Part shown: one piece after another, positions 47,336 to 57,351 of the stretch
Layout of the letters: each line of letters begins with the position of its first letter
Position numbering within the stretch: position 1 is the stretch's first letter
NCBI GenBank assembly: GCA_018657495.1
Contig: JABHXA010000002.1
Span: 255,472-319,471, forward strand
Reading direction: 5' to 3'
DNA: 64,000 bases
Source: Fidelibacterota bacterium
GTDB lineage: Bacteria > Fidelibacterota > Marinisomatia > SCGC-AAA003-L08 > JACNLC01
Translations under genes and position numbers: made by a program
The notes under the pieces: model-generated
What the model saw: only the letters and a program-made list of their open reading frames with translations
Told to the model about the DNA's origin: nothing
Databases searched by the model: none

Positions 47336-49561
47336 TTATCCTTTCATAATATTTTCAAATGACAAATTGTATGCTGATTCCAACTTTGGTCTTTCAACGC
47401 TTATATTTTGATTTACGGTTAACAGGTTGTTGTCAGTGACACGTCCAATAGTTTGAGTTGGAATATCTAATTCCTGGCTAATCATGATAAGGTCAATTAA
47501 ATTGTTTTCAGGTATAGTAATGATAATGGCACTCTGACATTCGCCGAAAAGTAATTCATCTGTTCGCAGGCGCCTTTCACAATCGATTTTTGCGCCGATA
47601 CCTGGTTCAGCTGCAATTATGGATTCAGCGATATTTACTAACAATCCGCCATCAGAAATATCGTGTGCAGAATTAACAATTCCCTTTTTGATCGCTTCAA
47701 GGCATACTTCCTGTACGCGCATTTCAAACTCGATATTTAATGGAGCAATGGGACCTTCAATTCTTCCATGAATAGTTTTTAAATATTCAGATCCGCCAAG
47801 TTTCCCATTCAATCCACCTAAAACAATGATAAAATCATTTGGCGTTTTAAAGCTCATTGTTGTGATATGCTTTGTATCTTCAATCAGGCCAACCATACCG
47901 ATAACAGGTGAAGGATATACAGCACCAAGGCTACTTTCATTATAAAAACTTACGTTACCTCCAGTGACGGGTGTATTTAATGTGCGGCATACTTTACCGA
48001 TACCCGTGACAGCTTCTTTAAATTGCCAGTATATTTCGGGATCATTTGGGTTGCCAAAATTCAAACAATTTGTGATTGCAATGGGTTCAGCACCAGTGCA
48101 GACAACATTTCTTGCCGCCTCTGCTACAGCTATTTCTCCTCCCAATCTTGGGTTTAGATAAACATATTTCCCATTACAATCTGTACTCACCGCCAGGGCC
48201 TTTTTTGTACCCTTTATTCGAATGACTCCAGCATCGCTCCCGGGTCCGATCACGGTGTTTGAGCGTACGGTAGAATCATATTGCTGGTAAACCCATTTTT
48301 TACTTGAAATATTGGGGCTGGCAAGTAGGGTGAGTAAGACTTTATTGTAATCAGCGGGTTCAGCAAGATTATCAATGCTAAAAGTATTTGCAGTAGATAT
48401 ATATTCAGGCTCTTTTGCCGGCAATTCATATTCAGGAGCACCACCTCCAAGAACGAGTGATTCAGCAGGAATATCAACAACTTTCCTACGTTTTTCAAAA
48501 ACTTCCAATCGGCCTGAAGAATTTACGACTCCAATTTTGGTACAGTTTAAATCCCATTTATCGAATATAATTTTTAGCTCTTTTTCGAATTTTTTTTCTA
48601 TCACCACCAACATACGTTCCTGAGATTCGGATAATAATGTTTCATAGGCATTCATACCTGGTTCACGAAGGGGAACCTTATCAATATTAATGGTTATGCC
48701 AACATTGCCTTTTGCCGCCATCTCAGATGACGAACAGGTGATTCCTGCCGCTCCCATATCCTGCATACCGACCAACCAGCTTTTACTGCATAATTCCAGT
48801 GATGCCTCCAATAATAATTTCTCCAGGAATGGATCGCCTACCTGAACATTGGATTTTCTAGATTCTGATTCATCAGTGAGTTCAACAGAAGCAAAAGTGG
48901 CACCATGAATTCCATCCCGTCCGGTTTTGGCTCCAACTATAAATACTGGATTGCCCTCACCCTTGGCAATTGCACTGGCAGTCTTCCCTTTTTTTACCAG
49001 ACCAAGACTAAATGCATTAATCAGAGGATTACCTGAATAGCTATCCTCGATGACCACTTCTCCGCCTAAAGTCGGGATTCCCAGACAATTACTATAATCG
49101 GCAATTCCTTCCACCACATGTTCCAGCAGGAAACGATTTCTCGGCTCATCCAAACTACCGAAACGCAGAGAGTTCATCGAAATAACCGGTCTTGCACCCA
49201 TAGTAAAGATATCCCTCATGATGCCACCCACTCCCGTGGCTGCACCCTGATAGGGTTCCACTGCTGACGGATGATTATGAGATTCTATTTTAAATGCCAC
49301 TGCCAGGTCATCACCAATATCGATGAGTCCGGCATTTTCCTCTCCAGCTTCTACCAGAAGACGACCTCCGGACCGGGGAAGGGTTTTTATCATTTTAATG
49401 GAGCTCTTATAGGAACAATGTTCGCTCCACATTACTGAAAAAACACCTAATTCTACATAATTAGGTACTCTTCCCAAAATAGATTGTATTTCATCAAATT
49501 CTTTTTCTGATAAGCCGTGATCAATAGCGGTTTCTAAAGTAACTTTCGGGTATCGGGCCAC
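47336..49561 (-). CDS. purL: Phosphoribosylformylglycinamidine synthase subunit PurL
   Basis: 741 residues, the small PurL type that works with separate PurS and PurQ (not in the window). It makes FGAM from FGAR, ATP and glutamine-derived ammonia, step 4 of purine synthesis. Motifs: [10 protein letters not shown] (45-54), [20 protein letters not shown] (89-108) with the catalytic His, [34 protein letters not shown], and HDISDGGL near the C-terminus. It is the first gene of a tight block with the GCS2 ligase and M20 amidohydrolase. The 205 nt upstream contain no recognisable purine riboswitch. Confidence 0.95.
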   Translation of the reverse strand: MARYPKVTLETAIDHGLSEKEFDEIQSILGRVPNYVELGVFSVMWSEHCSYKSSIKMIKTLPRSGGRLLVEAGEENAGLIDIGDDLAVAFKIESHNHPSAVEPYQGAATGVGGIMRDIFTMGARPVISMNSLRFGSLDEPRNRFLLEHVVEGIADYSNCLGIPTLGGEVVIEDSYSGNPLINAFSLGLVKKGKTASAIAKGEGNPVFIVGAKTGRDGIHGATFASVELTDESESRKSNVQVGDPFLEKLLLEASLELCSKSWLVGMQDMGAAGITCSSSEMAAKGNVGITINIDKVPLREPGMNAYETLLSESQERMLVVIEKKFEKELKIIFDKWDLNCTKIGVVNSSGRLEVFEKRRKVVDIPAESLVLGGGAPEYELPAKEPEYISTANTFSIDNLAEPADYNKVLLTLLASPNISSKKWVYQQYDSTVRSNTVIGPGSDAGVIRIKGTKKALAVSTDCNGKYVYLNPRLGGEIAVAEAARNVVCTGAEPIAITNCLNFGNPNDPEIYWQFKEAVTGIGKVCRTLNTPVTGGNVSFYNESSLGAVYPSPVIGMVGLIEDTKHITTMSFKTPNDFIIVLGGLNGKLGGSEYLKTIHGRIEGPIAPLNIEFEMRVQEVCLEAIKKGIVNSAHDISDGGLLVNIAESIIAAEPGIGAKIDCERRLRTDELLFGECQSAIIITIPENNLIDLIMISQELDIPTQTIGRVTDNNLLTVNQNISVERPKLESAYNLSFENIMKG

Positions 49562-49766
49562 TTATTCTCCAATTTTGTGATTAAAATGATGGGCAAACTT
49601 AATATTTTCAGGATGACTTTATTACAGAATATCTTGGTAATAACAAACAGATCCAGACGCAAATATTTGCACTGACATCACGTCGGGAATATAATGTAGA
49701 TAATCTAGAATATTTTTACGAGTATAACTTCCGGTAGTATTAAGATTATAGAGGCATAATGGATTG

Positions 49767-50828
49767 TTAAAAGCTCACTCTTTTGGTTCGGTTTCCCCAG
49801 GAATCCGCAGAAGGATTAAAATGACCTGGACAAACAGTCCCACATATTTTGCATTCACCGCTATCAAGCGACCATTTAGAAATATTATAACCATTTCGCT
49901 CGATCAAAATACTACCGCATTTATGGCATGATGTATTGGATCCTTTTTCATGTTTTACATTCCCAAGGTATACATGATTAAGTCCGCAATCATTTGCTAT
50001 CTCTTTGGCATAAATTAATGTGGATATTGGGGTTGAGCTTTTATCCATCATTTTATAATCTGGATGAAATGCTGAAAAATGAAGTGGAACATCCGGACCT
50101 AAATTCTCAGATATCCATTCGCATTGTGAACGTAATTCCTTTTCGGAGTCGTTTTCATCAGGAATAAGCAAGGTGGTGATCTCAATCCAGGTATCTGTTT
50201 CGTTTACTAAATATGATAATAGTTCTAATACAGGTTGAAGGAGTCCGCCACAAAGTTTATGATAGAAATTTTCGGTAAACCCTTTCAAGTCTATATTTAC
50301 GGCATCCATGACTTTGAAGAATTCAATAGCAGGATCAGGGTTTATATATCCGGCTGTCACTGCAATGGAATTAATATCTTCTTCACGGCATGCCAAGGCA
50401 GTGTCAATTGCATATTCATAAAATATTACCGGATCATTATATGTAAATGCAACATTTCGACATTGATTGTTTATCGCTGATGATACAATCTCTTCTGGTG
50501 CAGCCTCCGCTTGGAGAATATCCATCATCCTGGCTTTACTCATGTCCCAGTTCTGACAGAATTTACAGGTTAAATTGCATCCGGCAGTGCCAAATGACAG
50601 GATAGATGAACCTGGATAATAATGATATAATGGTTTTTTCTCTATCGGATCAATGCAAAAGCCACTGGATCTACCATATGTAGTGCAAACAATATTCTGA
50701 TCAAGATTTTGTCGCACAAAACATAATCCCCGCTGGCCATCATTCAACTCACAAAAACGAGGACAGATATCACATCGCAGTTTTCCAGAGTCAAGTTGAG
50801 TTTGGAACTCAAACATTTTGATCATCAT
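49767..50828 (-). CDS. amrS: AmmeMemoRadiSam system radical SAM enzyme
   Basis: 353 residues. The radical SAM cluster motif CNLTCKFC lies at 84-91 (Cys84, Cys88, Cys91), preceded by a cysteine-rich N-terminus (CDICPRFC from Cys19, and Cys36) and followed by a C-terminal Cys4-like zinc site (CHKCG ... CKICGTVCPG). This architecture is that of the AmmeMemoRadiSam radical SAM protein, related to pyruvate-formate-lyase activases. Its reaction is not settled. It overlaps the AMMECR1 gene by 20 nt, and MEMO follows upstream, completing the conserved trio. Confidence 0.92.
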   Translation of the reverse strand: MMIKMFEFQTQLDSGKLRCDICPRFCELNDGQRGLCFVRQNLDQNIVCTTYGRSSGFCIDPIEKKPLYHYYPGSSILSFGTAGCNLTCKFCQNWDMSKARMMDILQAEAAPEEIVSSAINNQCRNVAFTYNDPVIFYEYAIDTALACREEDINSIAVTAGYINPDPAIEFFKVMDAVNIDLKGFTENFYHKLCGGLLQPVLELLSYLVNETDTWIEITTLLIPDENDSEKELRSQCEWISENLGPDVPLHFSAFHPDYKMMDKSSTPISTLIYAKEIANDCGLNHVYLGNVKHEKGSNTSCHKCGSILIERNGYNISKWSLDSGECKICGTVCPGHFNPSADSWGNRTKRVSF

Positions 50829-51402
50829 CTAATTTCAAAACTGAGTATCGCTGTATTTTTATTTTATCCGACCAATAATTAGCCCCTAACCCTGCTTTCC
50901 GTTTCAACTGTCTAATAAAATCTACCGGATCTGAAAGGGAGTCCCAAACAGACGGCAGGAATGTGCTTCTTTTATAACCCTCCTGCAGAACAATTCCATC
51001 AACATAAGGATTAATCTGGTTTAGTAGATCAGATTCTGAATCCACTGACATCTTTTCCAGATTGGATAAAATGGAGATTTGAATATGAATCTCGTCTGCC
51101 TCATCAGCTGTGACCTTGCCAAATCGAGGATCGTTAAACATTGCAGAGATGGTATTTTTAATTACATCCCTAAATAAGGGTCCAGTAGGCAATAAACTGC
51201 CAATACAGCCGCGCAAATCATCATTCTTCATCAATGTTACGAAACTGCAGGCAGTTTTTTGAATATTCGGCATCTCAGGCCCAGGCCTAGAGGTAGACGG
51301 TTTTTCACCAATGCAGGCTTGTTTCATAGTTTGCATCGCTAAATCCATGAGATAATATTTTTCAACAGTTGAAATATCTTTTAAAACCAAGGGAGAATCC
51401 AT
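50809..51402 (-). CDS. amrA: AmmeMemoRadiSam system protein A (AMMECR1 domain)
   Basis: 197 residues with the AMMECR1 core: ACSFVTLMKNDDLRGCIGSL (the LRGCIGxL hallmark ~77-84), then DPRFGKVTADEADEIHIQIS, GIVLQEGYKRSTFLPSVWD and WSDKIKIQRYSV. The fold is a small two-subdomain alpha/beta protein of unknown reaction, conserved from archaea to humans. It is expressed with MEMO (1-nt TAATG overlap) and the radical SAM enzyme (20-nt overlap), implying a shared pathway or complex. Confidence 0.92.
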   Translation of the reverse strand: MDSPLVLKDISTVEKYYLMDLAMQTMKQACIGEKPSTSRPGPEMPNIQKTACSFVTLMKNDDLRGCIGSLLPTGPLFRDVIKNTISAMFNDPRFGKVTADEADEIHIQISILSNLEKMSVDSESDLLNQINPYVDGIVLQEGYKRSTFLPSVWDSLSDPVDFIRQLKRKAGLGANYWSDKIKIQRYSVLKLDDDQNV

Positions 51403-52229
51403 TATAATACTTCCTCTATTGAATTATATATCATCCATGAGCCATATCCAACGACTTGATCGTGAGACCCTGCTGTATCTCCGGAATTCATGAGTGATAA
51501 TCTTTCAATCTTTAAGTTTGATTCCCTGGCATACCTCAAGGCCCCTGTTAATGGGTGGATACCACAGGCAATATTATCTCCAACTGTATCCAATTGATAC
51601 TTCTCTATCTTCTCAGCGGTCACATTATCTCTGGCAACGGATTCATTGTAACTCAAGTAATGACTCAAGTCTGTGGTGATGACCACAAGTGTATTCTCAT
51701 ATTCAAGGATAGATGCGATAAGTGCTGAAGTATCCATGGCAGAGATATTTCCCATAAGTAAAGGAATTATTTGAAAATCAGACAGAATATATTGTAAGAA
51801 TGGCAATTGCACCTCAAGGCAATGTTCACTTATATGTACCAGCGAGTTTGATTTTAATAATTTATGGGATTCTTGGAGTTCAGTTATGATATGGTGATTG
51901 ATGTCAGTTTTTCCCAGCGGGGTTTCAAATTTATCCTCAGTTGGATAGGCGATTGTTTCAAGATAATTATGATGACTGGGACCAATGATGGCAACATTCT
52001 CAATATGATCGGCAAAATTAATAAGTTGTTTATATCCTGCCCCTGCCGCTAAACCTGAATAAATATAGCCAGCATGTGGTACAATAAGTATCTGCGGATT
52101 TACATAATTCTTTTGCTGATGAACATTCAAAAACCGACGAACAGATTTTCTAAGATGACTGGAATTATCAGGATAGAACATACCCGCCACTGCAGGTTTA
52201 CGAATGTTGTAATCATGTGGAATGCTCAA
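51402..52229 (-). CDS. amrB: AmmeMemoRadiSam system protein B (MEMO1 family)
   Basis: 275 residues, normal for the MEMO family. Conserved metal/active-site histidines are in VPHAGYIYSG (His52), GPSHHNYL, and ISEHCLEVQLPFLQYI; RKPAVAGMFYPD marks the N-terminus and TTDLSHY the core. The fold resembles class III extradiol dioxygenases; human MEMO1 binds copper or iron. It is the first gene of the amrB-amrA-amrS operon, transcribed divergently from the symporter gene. Confidence 0.92.
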   Translation of the reverse strand: MSIPHDYNIRKPAVAGMFYPDNSSHLRKSVRRFLNVHQQKNYVNPQILIVPHAGYIYSGLAAGAGYKQLINFADHIENVAIIGPSHHNYLETIAYPTEDKFETPLGKTDINHHIITELQESHKLLKSNSLVHISEHCLEVQLPFLQYILSDFQIIPLLMGNISAMDTSALIASILEYENTLVVITTDLSHYLSYNESVARDNVTAEKIEKYQLDTVGDNIACGIHPLTGALRYARESNLKIERLSLMNSGDTAGSHDQVVGYGSWMIYNSIEEVL

Positions 52230-52261
52230 ATTAATTTTTCATTATTTGAGTTGGACTGTGC

Positions 52262-52334
52262 AAGAATGATAAATATGGTATAATTCCTCTTATTTCGACT
52301 ACAGATTTTACGATCATTCTTAAGTGTGATTCAA
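52262..52334 (-). promoter_or_regulatory. Candidate amrB promoter with flanking inverted repeat
   Basis: On the minus strand TTGAAT (52334-52329) and TAAAAT (52310-52305) are 18 nt apart, a plausible promoter ~75 nt upstream of amrB. AAGAATGAT (52262-52270) and ATCATTCTT (52313-52321) are 9-nt inverted repeats 42 nt apart, one inside the spacer. They might be regulator half-sites or form a leader hairpin. Confidence 0.35.
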
Positions 52335-52457
52335 AGATGATGAGATAAATATGGGTAAAAATAAAAGATTCTAGATAGAGCAAGAGGCTAATCGGACTTT
52401 TCTGAATCTGACACGGCTTTGAATATTATGTGATATCATATAATATTATCTCAGTAA

Positions 52458-52488
52458 TTGGAATTATAAGGTTTAGTCTTTTTATAAT
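52458..52488 (+). promoter_or_regulatory. Candidate promoter of the symporter gene
   Basis: A perfect TATAAT (-10) at 52483-52488 lies 27 nt before the ATG. TTGGAA at 52458-52463 is a possible -35 with a long 19-nt spacer, so the -10 is the stronger part of the call. Confidence 0.4.
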
Positions 52489-52515
52489 ATTCCCTGCTGT
52501 TTTAAACTTGAAGCC

Positions 52516-53754
52516 ATGAAAAACATAAAATTACACTGGCAAATACTAATTGCAATGGTTTTGGGCATAATTTTCGCCCTTATTTTTAAAGAACAGACTG
52601 TTTATGTCCAACCGCTCGGTGATATCTTTATGAGGTTGTTGAAAATGGTCATAGTTCCACTCATATTTTCCTCTATTACTTTTGGTGTTGCCGGGTTGGA
52701 TACAAAAAGTTTAGGCAGATTAGGTTTGAAAACTTTTGGTTATTATGCCCTTACCTCGTTCATTGCTATTATCATCGGATTATCGCTGGCAAATATCATC
52801 CAGCCTGGAATGGGCGTTCAGTTATCTGACTCAACAGAAGCATTCGATGTATCAAAATTGACAACACCCAGTTCTCTCGGGGGAATAATTTATAGAATGA
52901 TCCCTACCAATCCAGTCAGTGCAGCTGCTGGCGGAGATGTACTAGGACTCATATTTTTCTCCATTGCACTTGGACTTGCAATTACTTTATTGGATTCAAA
53001 AAGAAAAGAGCCTCTTCTTAAATTTTTCGATTCCTTCTTCCATGCAATGATGAAACTGACACAGTTAATTATTCGTTTGGCGCCTATTGGTGTTTTCGGT
53101 TTAATTACCAAGGCAGTAACCAATACCGGTTTTGAATTATTTAAGGCAATTGGCATGTACATGATTACCATTGCAATTGGGTTATCCTTTCACATTTTTA
53201 TTATATTGCCATTGATATTTTATATTTTCACCCGTATAAATCCAATTCACCATTTTAAGGCAATGGCAAGTGCCATGGCGATGGCTTTTTCCACCAGTTC
53301 CTCTGGAGCAACTCTGCCGGTTACCATGGATTGCGTCGAGAATAAAGTTGGTGCTTCGAATCGTATTACCAGTTTTGTGCTTCCTCTCGGAGCCACAATA
53401 AATATGGATGGAACTGCTTTATACGAGTGTGCTGGGGCATTGTTTATTGCCCAAATTCTTGGTCTGGACCTTTCACTAACCATGCAAATAACTGTGGTGA
53501 TAACTGCATTCCTGGCTTCGGTTGGAGCAGCGGCAATCCCTTCAGCCGGTCTCGTCATGATTTTTATTGTATTGAATTCAATTGGATTGGGCGATCACCC
53601 TGAAGTGGCCATAATTGTCGGTACTATGCTGGCCGTTGATCGTCCTTTAGATATGTTCAGAACCATGGTAAATGTTTTTAGCGATAGTGTGGGAACTGCC
53701 ATAATTGCTAAAAGTGAAGGTGAAAATGATCTCTATCCAGAAACACTAAAATAG
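52516..53754 (+). CDS. Dicarboxylate/amino acid:cation symporter (DAACS/GltP family)
   Basis: 412 residues with eight membrane helices and two re-entrant hairpins. Hallmarks: serine-rich hairpin HP1 AFSTSSSGATLPVTMDC (~255-271), NMDGT motif in LPLGATINMDGTALYE (TM7), and DRPLDMFRTMVNV (TM8) for substrate binding. The family imports glutamate, aspartate or C4-dicarboxylates with Na+ or H+. The arginine in DMFRTMVN is at the position that in amino-acid transporters usually binds the substrate side-chain carboxylate, favouring glutamate/aspartate or a dicarboxylate. It is one of the few plus-strand genes and stands alone. Confidence 0.92.
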   Translation: MKNIKLHWQILIAMVLGIIFALIFKEQTVYVQPLGDIFMRLLKMVIVPLIFSSITFGVAGLDTKSLGRLGLKTFGYYALTSFIAIIIGLSLANIIQPGMGVQLSDSTEAFDVSKLTTPSSLGGIIYRMIPTNPVSAAAGGDVLGLIFFSIALGLAITLLDSKRKEPLLKFFDSFFHAMMKLTQLIIRLAPIGVFGLITKAVTNTGFELFKAIGMYMITIAIGLSFHIFIILPLIFYIFTRINPIHHFKAMASAMAMAFSTSSSGATLPVTMDCVENKVGASNRITSFVLPLGATINMDGTALYECAGALFIAQILGLDLSLTMQITVVITAFLASVGAAAIPSAGLVMIFIVLNSIGLGDHPEVAIIVGTMLAVDRPLDMFRTMVNVFSDSVGTAIIAKSEGENDLYPETLK

Positions 53755-54077
53755 TCATCTCTAGCAAAATAGTTGGGAAAACCAGATATTATCTGTAAAG
53801 AAAGAACCTATTAACGGTAACATTTTCATGTTTCGTTTCTATAATCATATAAAATCTCGGTGGAATATGTGTAAATTAGTGAAGGTTTTTTGAAACAGTT
53901 TTAGGGACGGACGTTATCAGAACTTTCAAATTAAACTTATGGGTTTTTGATTTCCTATTTCCAAAAGCAGGCCTTATCATTATGATTCAAGGAAACTTGC
54001 GGTTCTAGAACGGATTCCCACATTATCAGATATCTAAGGTCTCTGATAATTCCGTCCCTGAATTTATCCTATACTCT
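53755..54077. other. Non-coding region between convergent symporter and hflX genes
   Basis: 323 nt between the symporter stop and the hflX stop. No coding frame of note and no classical terminator with T-run is seen. It holds the 157-bp inverted-repeat element at 53903-54059. Confidence 0.6.
53903..54059. repeat. 157-bp element with terminal inverted repeats (MITE/REPIN-like)
   Basis: The left end AGGGACGGACGTTATCAGA (53903-53921) and the reverse complement of the right end AGGGACGGAATTATCAGA (54042-54059) agree over 9+8 bases, differing only CG versus A in between. A third TTATCAGA (54023-54030) can pair with the right end in an 8-bp hairpin, and GTTCTAGAAC (54002-54011) is a 10-bp palindrome. 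There is no coding capacity. This looks like a small non-autonomous mobile or REP/RAYT-related element, or a large terminator structure. No copy was noticed elsewhere in the window. Confidence 0.5.
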
Positions 54078-55358
54078 CTATTCCTTCAATTTCGCAATTA
54101 CCGTTGACAAAGCACCCTTACTTCCCTGAACATCCATCCTAATATATTCATCAAGATGTTTACATTCATTGACAATTAGATGTGAATATACAATATCCAT
54201 TATGCCACTTTTGGCATAGGGTATTTCAAGGATTTTATGGACATATTCCTGTTCGATAATTTTGATAATATTATCCTGAAGATTGTCAAATTTCAATTTA
54301 TTTAAGGCAGATATAAATATGGCATCAGGATATTTTGTTTTAATCTCCATTATCACTGATGGGTCTGATATTCTATCTATTTTATTAAAAACCAGCAATG
54401 AAGTTATCTTTTCCAATTCAATAGATTTTAAGACATCATGTATTGTTGTTAAATGCTGAAGCCACTGTGGTGATGATGCATCAACTACCTTTAGAAGAAG
54501 ATTCGCGTCAGCAGCTTCCCTGAGTGTTGATTTAAAGGATGCCACCAAATCATGGGGTAGCTTGTGAATAAAACCAACCGTATCGCTCAATAGAACTTTT
54601 AGCCCCTTTTTAATGTCGAATTGGCGGGTGGTTGTGTCCAATGTCGCAAATAATTTATCTTCAATTAATACATCAGCGCCGGTAAGGGCTTTCATCAATG
54701 TTGACTTACCGGCATTAGTATATCCAACCAGGGCAACCTGGTATTCATGATTTCTATGACTTATTCGCGTATATCTTTGTTTTTCAATTTTCTTTAAGTC
54801 GGATTTCAACTTGGTTATTTGCTTTGAAATAAGCCGACGATCTATTTCGATCTGTGTTTCTCCAGGTCCACCCCGTGTCCCGATACCTTTCATCTGTCGT
54901 TCTAGGTGGGTCCACATTCGAGTTAATCGTGGCAACAAATACTGAAGTTGGGCTAATTCAACCTGAGTCTTGGCTTCCCGGGTTTGAGCATGCTGATTAA
55001 AAATATCAAGGATGAGATTCGTGCGATCAATCACTTTCAAATCTTCACCGGCAATTTTCTGCACATTTTTTAGCTGATTAGGATTCACCTCATCATTGAA
55101 GATGACCAGGGAACATGACAATGCAATTGCCTGATTGATAATTTCGTCAATTTTTCCCTTTCCAAAATATGTAGCAGGGTCAATATCGCGACGAACCTGA
55201 ACTATTGAATCAAGAACATCCGCTCCTGCGGTATCTGCAAGAAGTGCTAGCTCTTCCATCTGCTCTTCAACCTGTATCCGAGTCTCACCCCCGGTTACCA
55301 GGCCAATTAGCATAGCTGTTTCTCTGTTAGAGTTTTTTGGAACCGTATACATTTGCAA
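54078..55358 (-). CDS. hflX: GTPase HflX
   Basis: 426 residues, typical. An N-terminal HflX domain (GADVLDSIVQVRRDIDPATYF-GKGKIDEI), a helical linker with RGGPGETQIEIDRR, then a GTPase domain: G1 GYTNAGKST (~214-222), G3 DTVGFIHKLP, G4 NKID. HflX binds the ribosome and splits or rescues stalled 70S particles. The start overlaps the 3' end of the BatA-like gene by 32 nt; a second in-frame ATG (residue 16, AMLIGLV) would remove that overlap and is possible. Confidence 0.94.
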   Translation of the reverse strand: MQMYTVPKNSNRETAMLIGLVTGGETRIQVEEQMEELALLADTAGADVLDSIVQVRRDIDPATYFGKGKIDEIINQAIALSCSLVIFNDEVNPNQLKNVQKIAGEDLKVIDRTNLILDIFNQHAQTREAKTQVELAQLQYLLPRLTRMWTHLERQMKGIGTRGGPGETQIEIDRRLISKQITKLKSDLKKIEKQRYTRISHRNHEYQVALVGYTNAGKSTLMKALTGADVLIEDKLFATLDTTTRQFDIKKGLKVLLSDTVGFIHKLPHDLVASFKSTLREAADANLLLKVVDASSPQWLQHLTTIHDVLKSIELEKITSLLVFNKIDRISDPSVIMEIKTKYPDAIFISALNKLKFDNLQDNIIKIIEQEYVHKILEIPYAKSGIMDIVYSHLIVNECKHLDEYIRMDVQGSKGALSTVIAKLKE

Positions 55359-57351
55359 TTATCATTTCTGTTATAAGTAAAATAGAAAATAAAATCAAGA
55401 ACCATTTCCAAAGTTCAAATCCGGTTCGAGCAGATATTACCATATCCTCCAATGATTTACTATCGTCAATAATAAATAAATTTCCTGAGAACCGATCAGA
55501 TAATTCGTCATCTGATAGAAATGGGGATATCATTTCGGATTCAGGTATATTCACGGCTCTTTCATTGATAATGCTGCCGGATTCCATGATTTGGTGAAAA
55601 CCAGGTATTTTAACATCATTGAGTACCGCATCTTTGTCAGATTGTATTTGAATTAGTGATGCCCTACCGTCAGGAGAAATATGGGACAGAATTTTTCCAG
55701 TTATGTCTGGAATATTAGAAATATCCCATGGACTTCCAGTGGTAAGTATTTCTTCGTTAATTTTATCAGTTGTTGAATATAAGAGCATATGCCAAAATGG
55801 AATATAATCACCCATTAAAGGAAAATTTGTCCATTTGAGATCCATCGAAACTCCGAATACATCGACAATTCCATCTGAACTTTGCAACCGATTCCAAATA
55901 CTGATTTCACTGCCTACCATCAATCGGGTATTTTCTCCAGCCAACAAAGGAATAAAACTGAATAATTTCACATCTCGTTTTTTTCTACCGGAGAAGAGAT
56001 TTGAAAATGTTTCTGATTCCAAATTTGAAAAATTCATTAACTGAAAGGATTCATTGCCCAGATCGATACGGCTGCTGGTTCTATCTATCCTATCTAGCCA
56101 GGTTAGATCAGGTAACTTATCATTATCTCTGCCTGGAAAAATAATCAAATGCCCCTGCCTGTTTAAAAAATCCTTTATTTGATTTTGAGACAAAGTGGAA
56201 AATTCATCAATACCCTGCAAAATCAATATATCCTGATCTCTAAGGTCCATGTTATATTTGAATTCCTGATCTGTAATTTGTTTGATTGAAAATAGCTCAT
56301 CATCCTTATTTAATGAATTCATAGCATTTAGAATAAACAACATCTCACCAAAAGTTTTACTCGCCAATAGGAGATTCAATTTCCGCGGAATATCAATCTG
56401 GAAGTAAAAGGAATTATCGCCAATCTGATCATCAGTTTGTAATTCAACTATGCCCTGCTTCAATCCAGTGCTGTGAAACGCAGTTTGAAATTCAAAGGTA
56501 GATGATTCTGAAACATCCAGGGTTACTACCTGCTGTCCAACGCTTATTCCATCAAAAAACAGCTGAAGCAGTACATTTTCGACCTTTACCGAACCGGTAT
56601 TTGAGACAACAGCCCGAATGGTTATCGGGAGATTAGTCACAACAACTTCATTTTCAACACTCACATTTGTTAAAGATAAGTTTCTGTTCAATTGCGGCAG
56701 TTTGATAAAATATTTATTCCAATCAGAAAGCGATGAGTTTCCTACTTCATTCTTGTAAAAGTTTGAGATCTGTCCGTCAGAAATGACAAATATCTCATGG
56801 TTAATATATTCTTCTTCCATCGATCGTAAAATCTGTCCGAATACATCGTCAAATTGACCTGTCTGATAGCTTTCCATCTCAGCAAGTCCCGTCGCTGGGA
56901 TATCTTTTTTTAAACCATGATAAATAATTCCGCCTGATGTTGTGGAGATGTTAATTATCGCTGTTTCATCTATGGTTTTCAGGATATTCCTAAAGGCATT
57001 TTCCTTAACATCTTTTCTATCGATCAATTCCCCCATACCGCCTGTAGAAAAGGTGTCATCGATAACGATGGCTGAAAATGTGGATTCTGGTTCGTCTACC
57101 CAGGAAAAGAAACTTTGCATCACTGGTCGGCTCATCATCAGGATAACCAGTAATATCATTATTGTGCGGATAATAAGCAGCAGAATTTGGAGTATCTTCA
57201 ATTTTCTAATCGATTCATGTTCCATTTTCTTTAGAAAATAAAGAGTACTGAAATCGATAATCTTTATATTTCTTTTATTCAGGAAATGAATTATAACTGG
57301 GATACTTATCAGAGGTATCATCCAAAGGAGAAACGGAGAAAGAAAACTCAA
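55327..57351 (-). CDS. BatA-domain membrane protein (aerotolerance-regulator-like)
   Basis: 674 residues. The N-terminal ~90 residues match the BatA/aerotolerance N-terminal domain: FLSPFLLWMIPLISIPVIIH, FSTLYFLKKMEHESIRKLKI and a second membrane helix. A von Willebrand-like segment follows (IVIDDTFSTGGMG ... FVISDGQIS), with an altered metal site (IDDTFS rather than DxSxS). Next come beta-rich and glutamine-amidotransferase-like segments, then a C-terminal membrane helix (~650-668). Such proteins are membrane-anchored and encoded near MoxR ATPases in many FCB genomes, though none is seen here. Function is not established. Confidence 0.8.
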   Translation of the reverse strand: MSFLSPFLLWMIPLISIPVIIHFLNKRNIKIIDFSTLYFLKKMEHESIRKLKILQILLLIIRTIMILLVILMMSRPVMQSFFSWVDEPESTFSAIVIDDTFSTGGMGELIDRKDVKENAFRNILKTIDETAIINISTTSGGIIYHGLKKDIPATGLAEMESYQTGQFDDVFGQILRSMEEEYINHEIFVISDGQISNFYKNEVGNSSLSDWNKYFIKLPQLNRNLSLTNVSVENEVVVTNLPITIRAVVSNTGSVKVENVLLQLFFDGISVGQQVVTLDVSESSTFEFQTAFHSTGLKQGIVELQTDDQIGDNSFYFQIDIPRKLNLLLASKTFGEMLFILNAMNSLNKDDELFSIKQITDQEFKYNMDLRDQDILILQGIDEFSTLSQNQIKDFLNRQGHLIIFPGRDNDKLPDLTWLDRIDRTSSRIDLGNESFQLMNFSNLESETFSNLFSGRKKRDVKLFSFIPLLAGENTRLMVGSEISIWNRLQSSDGIVDVFGVSMDLKWTNFPLMGDYIPFWHMLLYSTTDKINEEILTTGSPWDISNIPDITGKILSHISPDGRASLIQIQSDKDAVLNDVKIPGFHQIMESGSIINERAVNIPESEMISPFLSDDELSDRFSGNLFIIDDSKSLEDMVISARTGFELWKWFLILFSILLITEMIIANVYGSKKL

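Noticed and set aside
49562..49766. Possible purine riboswitch upstream of purL
   Set aside because: I could not find a three-way-junction core or a terminator-like hairpin before the purL start.
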